Below are positions 24,428 through 33,100 of a DNA stretch of 33,732 bases, piece after piece. The translations under genes were made by a program, and so were the position numbers. The notes beneath the pieces are model-generated. The model was given only the letters and a program-made list of their open reading frames with translations. It had not been told where the DNA came from and ran no database searches. The first letter of the stretch is position 1. Each line of letters begins with the position of its first letter. The DNA comes from a virus: the IMG/VR virus record IMGVR_UViG_3300020204_005035, positions 1 to 33,732 of that record; one strand, written 5' to 3'.

Positions 24428-24787
24428 ATGCCCCCTAAGAAAACCAAGGCTGTCGAGCTCAGCCCTTCGTCACCGATGGCTCAAGCGAGGCTCGCGGCGG
24501 AGCTAAGGCGAGTGCTGGCCGAGCAGCGGGCGCAGGGAACCATTCTTCCGTCCACGCTTCCGCCAGTGGCGCTCCCCCCAATCAGGGCAAACGAAACGAC
24601 GGCCTCGGCAATCAACAGGGCGGTGGAAGCCTCAATCCCGCCGGCGACGACCCCGGCAGAGCAAACCGCCCGCCCCGGACTGATACGAAGGGCGATCAGG
24701 GCCGTCACGAACAGATTCGCCGAAGCATTGCGCAACGCCGGTTCGAGGAACCGAAGGAGACGGGGCGACGACGACGCCAGGGAGTAA
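24428..24787 (+). CDS. Hypothetical small basic protein, Pro/Ala-rich
   Basis: The 119-residue protein has Lys-rich (PPKKTK) and Arg-rich (NRRRRGDDD) ends. A helix (SPMAQARLAAELRRVLAEQ) is followed by a Pro-rich middle (LPSTLPPVALPPI) and a second amphipathic basic helix (RRAIRAVTNRFAEALRN). The protein is likely partly disordered. It lies just before the head-tail connector genes. Possible roles are a scaffold-like, decoration or DNA-binding protein; none can be assigned. Confidence 0.75.
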   Translation: MPPKKTKAVELSPSSPMAQARLAAELRRVLAEQRAQGTILPSTLPPVALPPIRANETTASAINRAVEASIPPATTPAEQTARPGLIRRAIRAVTNRFAEALRNAGSRNRRRRGDDDARE

Positions 24788-24796
24788 AAAACGGAC

Positions 24797-25660
24797 ATGA
24801 TCGTAACGGTCGCCGAATTGAAAACCTTCATGGACATCAGCCTGACGAACAGGCAGACGGACGCAGCGGAGATGATCCTCGAGGGCCTGCAGGGCGAGCT
24901 TGAGGCATACCTGGGTCGCCCCGTGTCCGTGGACGACTTCGTGGAGGACCACGTCACCTCGTCGTACGAGTTCGGCGTTCCGAGCGATTCGGGGTACATG
25001 TACGACAGGAGTCTCGACACGACGGGCGATCCGATCCGTCACATGATCAGGGGTCCGATAATGATCGCCCTCCGCAACTCCCCCGTCGCCGCGGTGACGC
25101 GCGTCAGCATCCGCAGCTCGTCGATGCCACCCAGGAACCTGGCCGAGGCGATGCGCAGGGACGCGACCGTCACCGGTGCATCGGTCAGCGGGGCGAACGT
25201 CGTCTACACCGCGGACAACGACTTCGTGGTCGGCCAGTACCTCAGGATCCACGGGGCGAGCCCGGGCAATTTCAACCTGCAGAACAAGCAGATACTCTCC
25301 GTCACCGACACGACGTTCACCGTCGCGCACGACGTCGCCGGGCAGACCTACGCCAGCGGCGGGTCGGTCGAGGCGACAGGCTCCGACTACAAGGTCCTCC
25401 CGTGGGGTCTCGAGGTGTACGCCGCCTTCCCGAACGACGTGCTCACGGTCGAGTACTCGGGCGGTCTCGACGGGTCGCAGCTAAAGGTCCTGAAGCTCAT
25501 GATCCTGAGGGCGGCGACGAGGGAGATGCAGAACATGCACGACGACACCGTGGGCGTGAAGGACCTTACGACGCGCGGGGTGTCAACCCTTGAGACCGGA
25601 TTCCTCGAGAAGGAACTGCTGGCGCTCAAGAGCTTCAGGCGCAGGAGGATCGCCAAGTAA
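24797..25660 (+). CDS. Head-tail connector (gp6-like adaptor) with an inserted beta domain
   Basis: The N-terminal helices (VTVAELKTFMDI, TDAAEMILEGLQGELEAYLGR) and the C-terminal VEYSGGLDG, then LKLMILRAATREMQ, match phage head-tail connector (HK97 gp6/SPP1 gp15-like) adaptor proteins, which form a ring under the portal. Residues about 123-195 (TVTGASVSGANVVYT through FTVAHDV) look like an inserted beta-rich module, raising the length to 287 from the more usual 100-200. It starts 9 bp after the previous gene and its stop overlaps the next ATG. Confidence 0.8.
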   Translation: MIVTVAELKTFMDISLTNRQTDAAEMILEGLQGELEAYLGRPVSVDDFVEDHVTSSYEFGVPSDSGYMYDRSLDTTGDPIRHMIRGPIMIALRNSPVAAVTRVSIRSSSMPPRNLAEAMRRDATVTGASVSGANVVYTADNDFVVGQYLRIHGASPGNFNLQNKQILSVTDTTFTVAHDVAGQTYASGGSVEATGSDYKVLPWGLEVYAAFPNDVLTVEYSGGLDGSQLKVLKLMILRAATREMQNMHDDTVGVKDLTTRGVSTLETGFLEKELLALKSFRRRRIAK

Positions 25661-26376
25661 TGGTCGACGAATTGTTTCCGCGGAGGAAGCAAATAAAGAG
25701 GACTCGCAAGAGCACCGGGGACAAGGTGAGGGAGGCCGCCCCGATTGACACGACCGGCCGCGACTTCGTCCGGACCTCCGGGGTCAGGGGCAAGGGGGTC
25801 AGCCTCGGCATAGACGTCAAGGTGAACCACAAGAGCTACGCGAAGACGGTCAAGTCAATAAGGATGCTCGAGAAGAGAATCCACAAGATGGGCGACGATC
25901 GCACCAGCAGCTCCAACCCGACGCTCACGCACTTCGCCGGCGTCTACACCATGATGGCCAAGATGTACGGGCGCGCGCAGGTTTGCGTTCCGCCCACGAT
26001 CACGATCATAAAGCCGCAGGTGGCGCTGATGTTCGCCGAGAACTTCCTGAGCAACGGTCTCCCATCTGGCGGCTGGGCGCCATTGAGCCCGGCCTACGGC
26101 GCGTGGAAGGCGCTGAGATACCCGGGCAAACCCACAATGCAGGCGACCGGTCGGCTCTTCGAGAGCCTGACGACAGGGCTGAGCACGGACAAGATAACGG
26201 ACGACTCCGTTGAGTTCGGCAACAAGGTCAGGTACTCGACGTGGCACCAGTACGGAACGACGAAGATGCCGATGCGTAGGCTGGTCTTTGAGCGGCCCGG
26301 CTTCGCGAAGGCGGTCGGCAGCGTGTTCGCCAAGTACGTCGCCAATCACGGCGTGAGCGGTCTGGAACTGAGATGA
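25660..26376 (+). CDS. Tail-completion / virion morphogenesis protein (Mu gpG / HK97 gp10-like)
   Basis: The 238-residue protein's C-terminal half carries the phage virion-morphogenesis pattern: GGWAPLSPAYGAWKA, RYPGKPTMQATGRLFESL, VEFGNKVRYSTWHQYGT, and KMPMRRLVF. This family caps the tail or joins it to the head. A basic, probably disordered N-terminus (FPRRKQIKRTRKST) precedes it. It sits between the connector and terminator candidates, the usual head-to-tail order, with single-base overlaps to both neighbours. Confidence 0.85.
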   Translation: MVDELFPRRKQIKRTRKSTGDKVREAAPIDTTGRDFVRTSGVRGKGVSLGIDVKVNHKSYAKTVKSIRMLEKRIHKMGDDRTSSSNPTLTHFAGVYTMMAKMYGRAQVCVPPTITIIKPQVALMFAENFLSNGLPSGGWAPLSPAYGAWKALRYPGKPTMQATGRLFESLTTGLSTDKITDDSVEFGNKVRYSTWHQYGTTKMPMRRLVFERPGFAKAVGSVFAKYVANHGVSGLELR

Positions 26377-26993
26377 CGGAGACGCTCGCTTTTGAGGCGA
26401 TGTACGGACCGCAGTTCGCGAAACAGTTCGTCAACGACTACCTGAAAGTGGAGATTCCGAGGAGACTCATCAAGTACAGGAACTACTGGGGGGCCTCCAA
26501 CGACGAGATGCCGGACCCCGCCGAGTACCTGGACTACGAACCGGCGACGATGGACGTCTGGCCGATGGTAATCACCGTCTCGTTGTCCGGTCGCGGATTC
26601 ACGAGGGTCGGTCACATGAGGTACGGCGACCCCGAGTACGAGGTGTCCTACAACATGAGGACCTACGTGTGGGCCAGGACGGAGGGGGAGAAGTCCGTCA
26701 CGGTGATGAGGGACAGGCTCATCGTCGTGGTCCGCTCCGCCCTCATGGATCATCCGTGCCTGAAAAGGAGGAATCCGGAGAGGCAGGCGGTGATTGACGA
26801 GTCGACGATCAGCGAGGAGTACTCAGAACTGACGCTGCTGAAGGGCGACCGTTACCTCGCCGGAGCCTACGTCGGTTACGAGCTGAAAATAGAGGAGCCC
26901 ATAGTCCGGGAGAAGATCGCGGACTACGTCGGCACGGACCTAGGGGTGGAAAGTGTAAAATTGACCGACGGCATCCCCGACCCGGAGGACTAA
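26373..26993 (+). CDS. Probable tail terminator / tail-completion protein
   Basis: The 206-residue protein has no firm motif. Its position (after the gpG-like gene and before the sheath) and its build fit tail terminators, which cap the tube and sheath. The build is an N-terminal helix with a WPMVITVSLSGRG strand, YEVSYNMRTYVWAR, and an MRDRLIVVVRSALMDHP helix as in minor tail 'U'-like proteins. The fold is inferred from position and secondary-structure pattern. Confidence 0.6.
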   Translation: MTETLAFEAMYGPQFAKQFVNDYLKVEIPRRLIKYRNYWGASNDEMPDPAEYLDYEPATMDVWPMVITVSLSGRGFTRVGHMRYGDPEYEVSYNMRTYVWARTEGEKSVTVMRDRLIVVVRSALMDHPCLKRRNPERQAVIDESTISEEYSELTLLKGDRYLAGAYVGYELKIEEPIVREKIADYVGTDLGVESVKLTDGIPDPED

Positions 26994-27395
26994 ATGGAAA
27001 AATTCATCTTGATCTCAGGATCAGACGGCCCAGACCAGACAGACATTCCATCGTCACACGTGGTGGTTCGCAACGTCACTTCGATCACGGTCAGAGTCAC
27101 CGATGACGGGCACCGGCTCAACCCCGGGGAGCAGGCGTACGTCCAGAAAAACTCCAAGGCGCTCGAGAGGGCCGTGTCCAGGGGCAACGTGGCCGTCCTG
27201 GACGGAGGTATCAAATCAGAGCAGGCCGAGAAGAAGCAGAAAAAGAAGGCCGACCCAAAAGACAAAGCTTCGGCAGGGGATACTGCTGCCCGCGCGGATT
27301 CTGAGACCAGCGAGGTCGCCCAGCAGGAGCAACCCGCCGATCCAGCTCCGCAAACCGCACCCGAACACAACGAGACTACCGAGAAAAATGACTAA
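26994..27395 (+). CDS. Hypothetical protein with a charged, low-complexity tail
   Basis: The 133-residue protein starts immediately after the upstream stop (TAAATG). The N-terminal ~75 residues look like a small beta domain (SHVVVRNVTSITVRVTDDG, AVSRGNVAVLDGG). The rest is a Lys/Glu/Ala/Pro-rich disordered tail (EKKQKKKADPKDKAS). Similar short proteins precede sheath genes in other contractile phages. The function is unknown. Confidence 0.75.
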   Translation: MEKFILISGSDGPDQTDIPSSHVVVRNVTSITVRVTDDGHRLNPGEQAYVQKNSKALERAVSRGNVAVLDGGIKSEQAEKKQKKKADPKDKASAGDTAARADSETSEVAQQEQPADPAPQTAPEHNETTEKND

Positions 27396-27431
27396 TTCAA
27401 AAACGTGTAGTTTGAAAAGCAGTCGGAATGC

Positions 27432-27437
27432 TATCAT
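27432..27437 (+). promoter_or_regulatory. Candidate extended -10 promoter (TGCTATCAT) before the sheath gene
   Basis: TATCAT preceded by TGC gives an extended -10 pattern in the AT-rich 79-bp gap before the abundant sheath protein. TTGAAA lies upstream at a short 14-bp spacing. GGAGG at 27463-27467 is a strong ribosome site for the ATG at 27475. Confidence 0.4.
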
Positions 27438-27474
27438 TCCTATTGAGCAAAACCCCCACAACGGAGGATCGTAA

Positions 27475-28935
27475 ATGCCTGGAATAGTCTTATCGACGTC
27501 GGTGGTAACCGGCCCGTCGTCACTCACCGTTTCGCCGACATCCACCCTATTCGTCGCCGGGGTAACGACCCGCGGACCGGAGGGGAAGGCATTTCTCGTC
27601 CAGAGTCTCGCCGAATTCGAGGACATCTACGGCGGTTACACCGCAACGGGGTACGTCCACCAAACCCTCCAGACCTTCTTTGAGGAAGGTGGCTCCAGGG
27701 CTTATGTGTCGAGGGCAATCGGCACTGGCGCGGCCGCGGCGACGGCAAACTTGAACAACGCCGCCGCGACGCCCGCGGCCGTCCTCGCCCTCACCGCATC
27801 TGGCGAGGGAGAATGGGCGAACACACAGCTCAAGGCCGAGGTGACGCAACCGACGGCCGGCTCCACCTTCAGGATCAGAATCCTCCTGGACGACGTGGTC
27901 GTCTACTCGACCCCGGTGCTCACGAACCAATCCGACGCCGTTGAGGAAATCAACAACAGCGAAGTCGCCTCACTGTACGTGACGGCTGCTGCCGGCGCCG
28001 GCACGGGAATTCCAGCCGTGGCGGCCAGTGTTTCGTTCTCGGGCGGCTTGGCCGGCGCGGCCCCGACCGACGCGCAGGTGGCATCGGCGCTCGACTACTT
28101 CGTGAGGACGCTCGGCACGGGCTCCGTTTGCACCCCCGGGGTCTACGGCGAGGACACGTGGGAAGCGCTCATGGAGCACGCCGCCGAGAACTCGAGGATA
28201 GCTATCCTCGGCTTCGACAGGGACGAAGACATCGACGACGTGATCGATACGGCCGGGGACCTCGCCGGACACACTGGCGCGGAGTTCTCCGCCTGGTACT
28301 ACCCGTGGATCAAGGTCGAGAGGAACGGCCTGATGCTCTCCAGCCCGTGCGAGGGTTACGTCGCCGGCAAGAGAGCCAAGCTGCACAACGAGAAAGGTCC
28401 GTGGACGGCTTACGCAGGCATCTCCACGAACGCCGACTTCGCCAAGGGCACCTTCGCGACTCTCACCAACGCCGACGCGAACGCCCTGAACGACGGTTAC
28501 GTGAACCCGATCAGGGTCATCAACGGAGACATCAGGATCTACGGAGCGAGGTCCGCGTCCTCGGACACGGACAACTACAGGTTCATCACGGCCAAGGAAC
28601 TGGTCAACTACGTCATCTCGCAGGCGGAGGCAAGGCTCGAACGGCTCGTCTTCAGCGTCATAGACGGCAGGGGGACGCTGTTCGGGGAGGTCAAGGCGAC
28701 GCTGGTCGGAATCCTCGAGCCACTTTCTCAGGCTGGAGCCCTCTACCCGAGCTACACGGATAGCGGAAAATTGATCGACCCTGGATACAAGGTGACGGTC
28801 AACGAACAACTCAACCCGGTGACACAGCTGGCGACCGGCACGGTCAAGGCTCGCGTCGGATTGAGGGTCTCGTCGCTCGGTGAAACGATTGAGGTCGAGA
28901 TCAGCAAGTCAAACCTTACCGCATCTCTGGCCTAA
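27475..28935 (+). CDS. Contractile tail sheath protein
   Basis: The 486-residue protein begins PGIVLSTSVVTGP and has the sheath N-terminal pattern VAGVTTRGPEGKAFLVQS, then FEDIYGG, and the F-x-E-GGSRAYVSR strand shared by myovirus sheaths. The C-terminal domain (NYRFITAKELVNYVISQAEA, NPVTQLATGTVKARVGLRV) is the conserved subtilisin-like fold end that locks neighbouring subunits. It forms the contractile outer layer around the tube. The strong GGAGG site fits high expression. It is the key evidence that the phage is a myovirus. Confidence 0.95.
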   Translation: MPGIVLSTSVVTGPSSLTVSPTSTLFVAGVTTRGPEGKAFLVQSLAEFEDIYGGYTATGYVHQTLQTFFEEGGSRAYVSRAIGTGAAAATANLNNAAATPAAVLALTASGEGEWANTQLKAEVTQPTAGSTFRIRILLDDVVVYSTPVLTNQSDAVEEINNSEVASLYVTAAAGAGTGIPAVAASVSFSGGLAGAAPTDAQVASALDYFVRTLGTGSVCTPGVYGEDTWEALMEHAAENSRIAILGFDRDEDIDDVIDTAGDLAGHTGAEFSAWYYPWIKVERNGLMLSSPCEGYVAGKRAKLHNEKGPWTAYAGISTNADFAKGTFATLTNADANALNDGYVNPIRVINGDIRIYGARSASSDTDNYRFITAKELVNYVISQAEARLERLVFSVIDGRGTLFGEVKATLVGILEPLSQAGALYPSYTDSGKLIDPGYKVTVNEQLNPVTQLATGTVKARVGLRVSSLGETIEVEISKSNLTASLA

Positions 28936-28950
28936 TCGGAGGAAAAAAAC

Positions 28951-29400
28951 ATGGCAAAGTACACCCAACGGCAAATTCTGGCTAAGATCCAGCCGAGCAA
29001 CACGCCGTCACCCTTCCCCGACATGGGCGAGTTCTTCGCCCAGGTCTCTGGCGGCGAAATCACGGCCGCGGTGGAGAAGATCTACGTCGGCGGGGAGAAG
29101 TTCCCGGAACTGCTCTGCGCCCCGTCCGAGGTCGGCGACGTCACGGTAACCCGTCACTACTCCGACGCGGACAGGCCCCAGCTCAACGTCCTCAGGCAGC
29201 ACGTGGGCAGGGCCATCTACGACATCACCATCTACTACGCCAACTGCGACGTCGCCGATGCCAAGCCCGACAGGCAGTACACCAAGTGTCTGCTCGTCGG
29301 TCTCACCGAACCGGACGGGGACGCCTCGTCGGGAGCCCCGGCGACCTTCGCCATGACCTTCTCGGTCAACGGCAAGCCGACGGAGATGGTGTACACCTGA
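28951..29400 (+). CDS. Tail tube protein
   Basis: The 149-residue protein directly follows the sheath with CGGAGGA before its ATG. It has the tube-protein layout: a beta-rich core with EFFAQVSGGEITAAVEKIYVGG, then DVTVTRHYS, and ATFAMTFSVNG near the C-terminus, similar to the T4 gp19 / Mu tube group in size. It forms stacked hexamer rings inside the sheath. Confidence 0.85.
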   Translation: MAKYTQRQILAKIQPSNTPSPFPDMGEFFAQVSGGEITAAVEKIYVGGEKFPELLCAPSEVGDVTVTRHYSDADRPQLNVLRQHVGRAIYDITIYYANCDVADAKPDRQYTKCLLVGLTEPDGDASSGAPATFAMTFSVNGKPTEMVYT

Positions 29401-29459
29401 TCCCGGGTCAGTAACAGGGGGTTGCGCCACGCGGCGCGGCGACGTGCTAGGTTTCCAAC

Positions 29460-29954
29460 ATGGACGAAATCACACCAGCAAACATGCAACCAACAAACGC
29501 TCAAGAACCAACCCTGCTCGACCAGCTCAAGGCCGTCATTGCCAAGAAGGTGGAGAGACCGAGGGTGTACATCGAGGTCCCCGAGCGACCCGGCGTCAAG
29601 CTGCTCGTCAGCCCGAACCTAACGCAAGCCCAGATCCGCAACTGGCAGAAGCAGTGCGGCAGCGAGACACAGAAGGGTCTCGACGCGACCAAGTTCGCCT
29701 GCACCGTCGTCGCCCACTCGACCAAGGGCGTCTTCCTGCAGGGCGAGGAGGTCCTCGACGACTCGTGGCCGGTCGGGTTCGCATCCAAGCCGATCCTGGA
29801 GATGACGGGCACCGACAAGGCGATCCCGGACTGCGTGCAGAAATTCTTCGGCATCGACGCGCACGTCGAGGCCGCCGCGCTGGCGATCATCGACGCCTGC
29901 GGTTTCGGCGACACGATCCAGGCTGAGTCAACGGAAAACCCTACGAAGAACTAA
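29460..29954 (+). CDS. Tail assembly chaperone, short (unshifted) form
   Basis: The 164-residue protein lies between the tube and tape-measure genes, the fixed position of tail assembly chaperones (T4-like or lambda gpG analogues). The N-terminus is Gln/Asn-rich; the core (RPRVYIEVPERPGVKLLV, QAQIRNWQKQCG) is helical. The frame ends TAA at 29952-29954, just after a slippery site, and a -1 frame continues for 64 codons. No strong Shine-Dalgarno is seen before the ATG at 29460; a small GCGCC/GGCGC hairpin lies at 29424-29437. Confidence 0.85.
   Translation: MDEITPANMQPTNAQEPTLLDQLKAVIAKKVERPRVYIEVPERPGVKLLVSPNLTQAQIRNWQKQCGSETQKGLDATKFACTVVAHSTKGVFLQGEEVLDDSWPVGFASKPILEMTGTDKAIPDCVQKFFGIDAHVEAAALAIIDACGFGDTIQAESTENPTKN
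29933..29942 (+). promoter_or_regulatory. Programmed -1 ribosomal frameshift site in the tail assembly chaperone gene
   Basis: A-AAC-CCT at 29936-29942 fits X-XXY-YYZ in the reading frame (AAC to AAA, CCT to CCC). The overlapping G-GAA-AAC at 29933-29939 is an alternative. The -1 frame has a TGA at 29924-29926, so the shift must occur between about 29927 and 29954, and only these sites lie there. Confidence 0.75.
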
Positions 29955-30136
29955 TCGAGGAGTTGTCGGAAGACAACCGCGTCGTAGCCGCCGCTCGATT
30001 AGGGGAGCTATGGGGTACGGACCCCGTCAGGTTGCTTGACTCCCCGCTGCACGAGTGGCTGGTCAGATACGCCTGTGCTAAAGTTATATCTGCGGACCGC
30101 GAGAGGGAACGAAAAGAAGCGGATAACTCTGGCTAG
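29942..30136 (+). CDS. Tail assembly chaperone, C-terminal extension reached by -1 frameshift
   Basis: After the slip, 64 codons continue from TAC at 29942 (YEELIEELSEDNRVVAAARL, then WGTDPVRLLDSPLHEWLVRY) to TAG at 30134-30136. This helical, charged extension resembles the gpT-like half of gpGT proteins, which recruits the tape measure. It has no start codon or ribosome site of its own, so it should appear only as a fusion with the 29460 gene product. It ends 30 bp before the tape-measure start. Confidence 0.8.
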   Translation, partial: YEELIEELSEDNRVVAAARLGELWGTDPVRLLDSPLHEWLVRYACAKVISADRERERKEADNSG

Positions 30137-30166
30137 TCCGGGAAGCCCGATTGCTGGGAGCCGATC

Positions 30167-33100
30167 TTGCCCGACGAAATAGTCACAATACGCATAGATT
30201 TCGAGGCGAACCGCCGCGACATGGCGCAGGTCCTCGCCGAGATACAGGCGTTCTCCGAGGCTGCCGATCGCGCGAGCGAATCCGGCGACAGGTTCAGGGA
30301 ATCGACGAGGCGGATGTCGAGGACGGCCAGGGAAGCCGACGAGCCGATGGCCGCGATGAGGAAGAGATTCTCGGCGCTGGACAACTCCGGCAAGAGACTC
30401 CAGAAGAACCTTACCGCGGGCGCGAGGGTGATGGGTTTTTTCAAGAAGGCGGCGAGACTGCTCTTCTTCCAATTGATCGCCCTCGCCGCCGAGTTCGTGA
30501 TAACGGCGGCGACGCTCGCGTCGGTCAACCTGCTGTTCAAGACGGGCCAGATAGTGGCCAAGGGGTACAACCTCACCCTCGGAGCCGTCGGAGCCGCGCT
30601 GGCCACGGTGGCCGTGGCCGCGACGACTGCGGTGGCGGCGTTCAGGGAGTTCAACGCCGCGGCTTCGGCATGGCAGTACAAGGGCGCCAACGTCTACGGC
30701 TCGGCGACCGGGGCGGCGGCGGCCGCGATGAGGGGACTGTACACCGACACCAACCTCGCGACGATGGGCGTCACGAACCTGACGCAGGCGTACAAGGCGA
30801 TGTCCCAGCAGGGCAGGGTCACCGGGGCGCAGACCAAGGCGCTGTCCGGCGCCATGGACTTCACCGCCAGGTCGCAGGACCAGGGCAAGTCGTTCCAGGC
30901 GATGGCGAACTTCGTCGCGATACTGCAGAAGGAGGGCAAGGTCACCGGCAAGGCGAGCACGGCGGCGTCGGGGGTCAGCAAGGAGTTCGCGGAGGCGATA
31001 AAGAAGTCGAAGGGCAAGGACGCGGCGAGCATCATGGCGTCCATGGCGAGCGGCAAGCTCGCCCAGCAGGCGGGCGTCAGCGGCGAGTTCGGGTCGATGA
31101 AGGGGACACTCGTCGCGCAGTTCAAGCAGATAACCGTCGCCCTCGCGACGGACATGGCCGACTTCGGAGAACAGTTCCTCAACGACACCCGCGAGGTGCT
31201 CGACGGTCTATTCAAGAACGTGCGCAACGTGCTGGCGAGGCTGGCGCCGGAGTTCACCTATTTCGGCAAGAACAAGCTGTTCCCGGCGATAACGACGATA
31301 GGCAACGCGCTCGAGAAATTCTCCGTCACCCTCGTCAGGAAGTACCTGCCGATGCTGTTCGGAGCCTCGGAGTGGTTCAAGAGGACGTCGGCGTCGTTCA
31401 TGAAGTCGTTCAACCAGTTCAAGAACTCGCTCGAGAAGTTCCGCGAGGGGTCGCGCATAATCAGCGAGACCTTCAAGGGCCCGCTGCTCGCCATTTTCAG
31501 GATCTTCGGCAGGAACGCCGAGTCCCTCGGCTACCTCGCCGAGGACAACGAGGAGCAGTTCAAGGCCTGGGGGAGCGCGCTGGAGAACCTGATATTCGCA
31601 ATCGGCGACTGGTTCGGCGCGCTCAAGGTGGCGTTCACCGAGGCGCTGCCCGTGCTCACCTCGATCGTGAACATCCTCACCAAACTGATCAACGGGATGG
31701 CGTCACTCGTGAGGGGAATCGGAACGTTCAAACTGGGGGGCGGCGAGGGGTTCCTCGGCATGGGCGGATCCGGCGGCGGACCCAGCGGAACGGTCGGAGG
31801 CGGTCTCGGACCGGGCATCGGCTCGCTATTCACCCTCGGCCTGCTGTTCGGCGGGTTCAAGGGAAGCAGGACGGCCTACAGGATGCGCAGGCGCGGCGGC
31901 GGAACGGTCAAGGACCTGACGAACCAGGCATCGGTCTACGGGGCGCGCAATTCCCCACGGAGCATTTTCGGCGGCATCCCGGCGATGTTCTCGAGGTCAA
32001 GGTACTCGGGTAACGCCGCCACCATGAGGCTGACCCCCGCCGAGGTCGCGGCCAACGTGGCCTACGTCCAGAACATGAAGGACGCGGGAAGGTCGTACCA
32101 CGACCCGGGCGTATTCCCTCGCGACAGAACCTTGGTCAAGGGTGCGGAGATGATGGGCCTCGGGAAAAACGTGATGACGTTCTCGAGAAACGGCTTCGAG
32201 AGGACCGGTTTCGCCGACGCGAAAGCTTACCGAGCCTACATGACAGACCATCGGGCATTCAACGTTGGGGGTCGTGGGGACCTCAACTCGGTGCAGCTGA
32301 AGAGAAGCTTGGATGCAGCCGAACAAAATGCCCGAAACACCTACGCCAGGGGCGGTGCGGCGGGGTTCGCGATGCTCTCCGCGGACAAGCAAGCCAAGAT
32401 TATTGCGGCGGCACAGACCCCCATCGTCGAGCAGCACATGAAAATGCGGAACGCCCAGAGGGACCTCATGTACGGGAAGGGCACCCTCAGGGAGTTCCTG
32501 CGTGGTGGCACCGTACAGGGGTCCTTCGACGGCGTGAGCACGGCTTCCGTCCAGAGGGAGGGAATTTTCAAGACCCTCAGCGGCAAGACGATGGCGCGCG
32601 ATTTGGATCAGGCGCGACTAGCCGCTGGGGGCGCCGCCATGGGGTTGGGACATTTGGCTGCCTTTCAAGCCACCGACCTGCAGAAGGCGAGGTTGACGGC
32701 TTTCAACGAATTCATCGAGAAGGACAGGCAGGGCCAGGGAAAGTACGTCGACAAGGAAACCGGCGAATTAAAGAACAAAAGGGCGGCGGAACGGGCGTTC
32801 GCGAGGGAGCAGTTCAAGGGTCGCACCGGCGCCATGTTCAAGGGCACGGGCGAGGCCGCCCAGGCGAGCATGCGCAAAACGTTCAACCCGATGATGGGGT
32901 TGATGGGCGGCATGCTCCTTTCCACGGGGGTGACGAGCAAAATCGGCGACAAGGACATGCAGTCGGCGGCCAACAACGCCCTCGGAGTGGGGGCGATGTT
33001 CGGAGCCCGAGGAATGGGAATCGCCGCCGGTCTGACGCTGATGAAATCGACCAGCTCCTCCAAGTCCGCAATGGGCGGGGCGCTCGCCGGCGCCGCAGTC

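Noticed and set aside
29424-29437. GCGCC/GGCGC hairpin as a terminator between tube and chaperone genes
   Set aside because: The stem is only 5 bp and there is no following T-run, so termination is not supported.
30151-32013. A 620-codon plus-strand frame in another phase
   Set aside because: Arg/Gly-rich shadow of the tape measure gene; the tape-measure frame is open to the window edge and has the expected hydrophobic helices.
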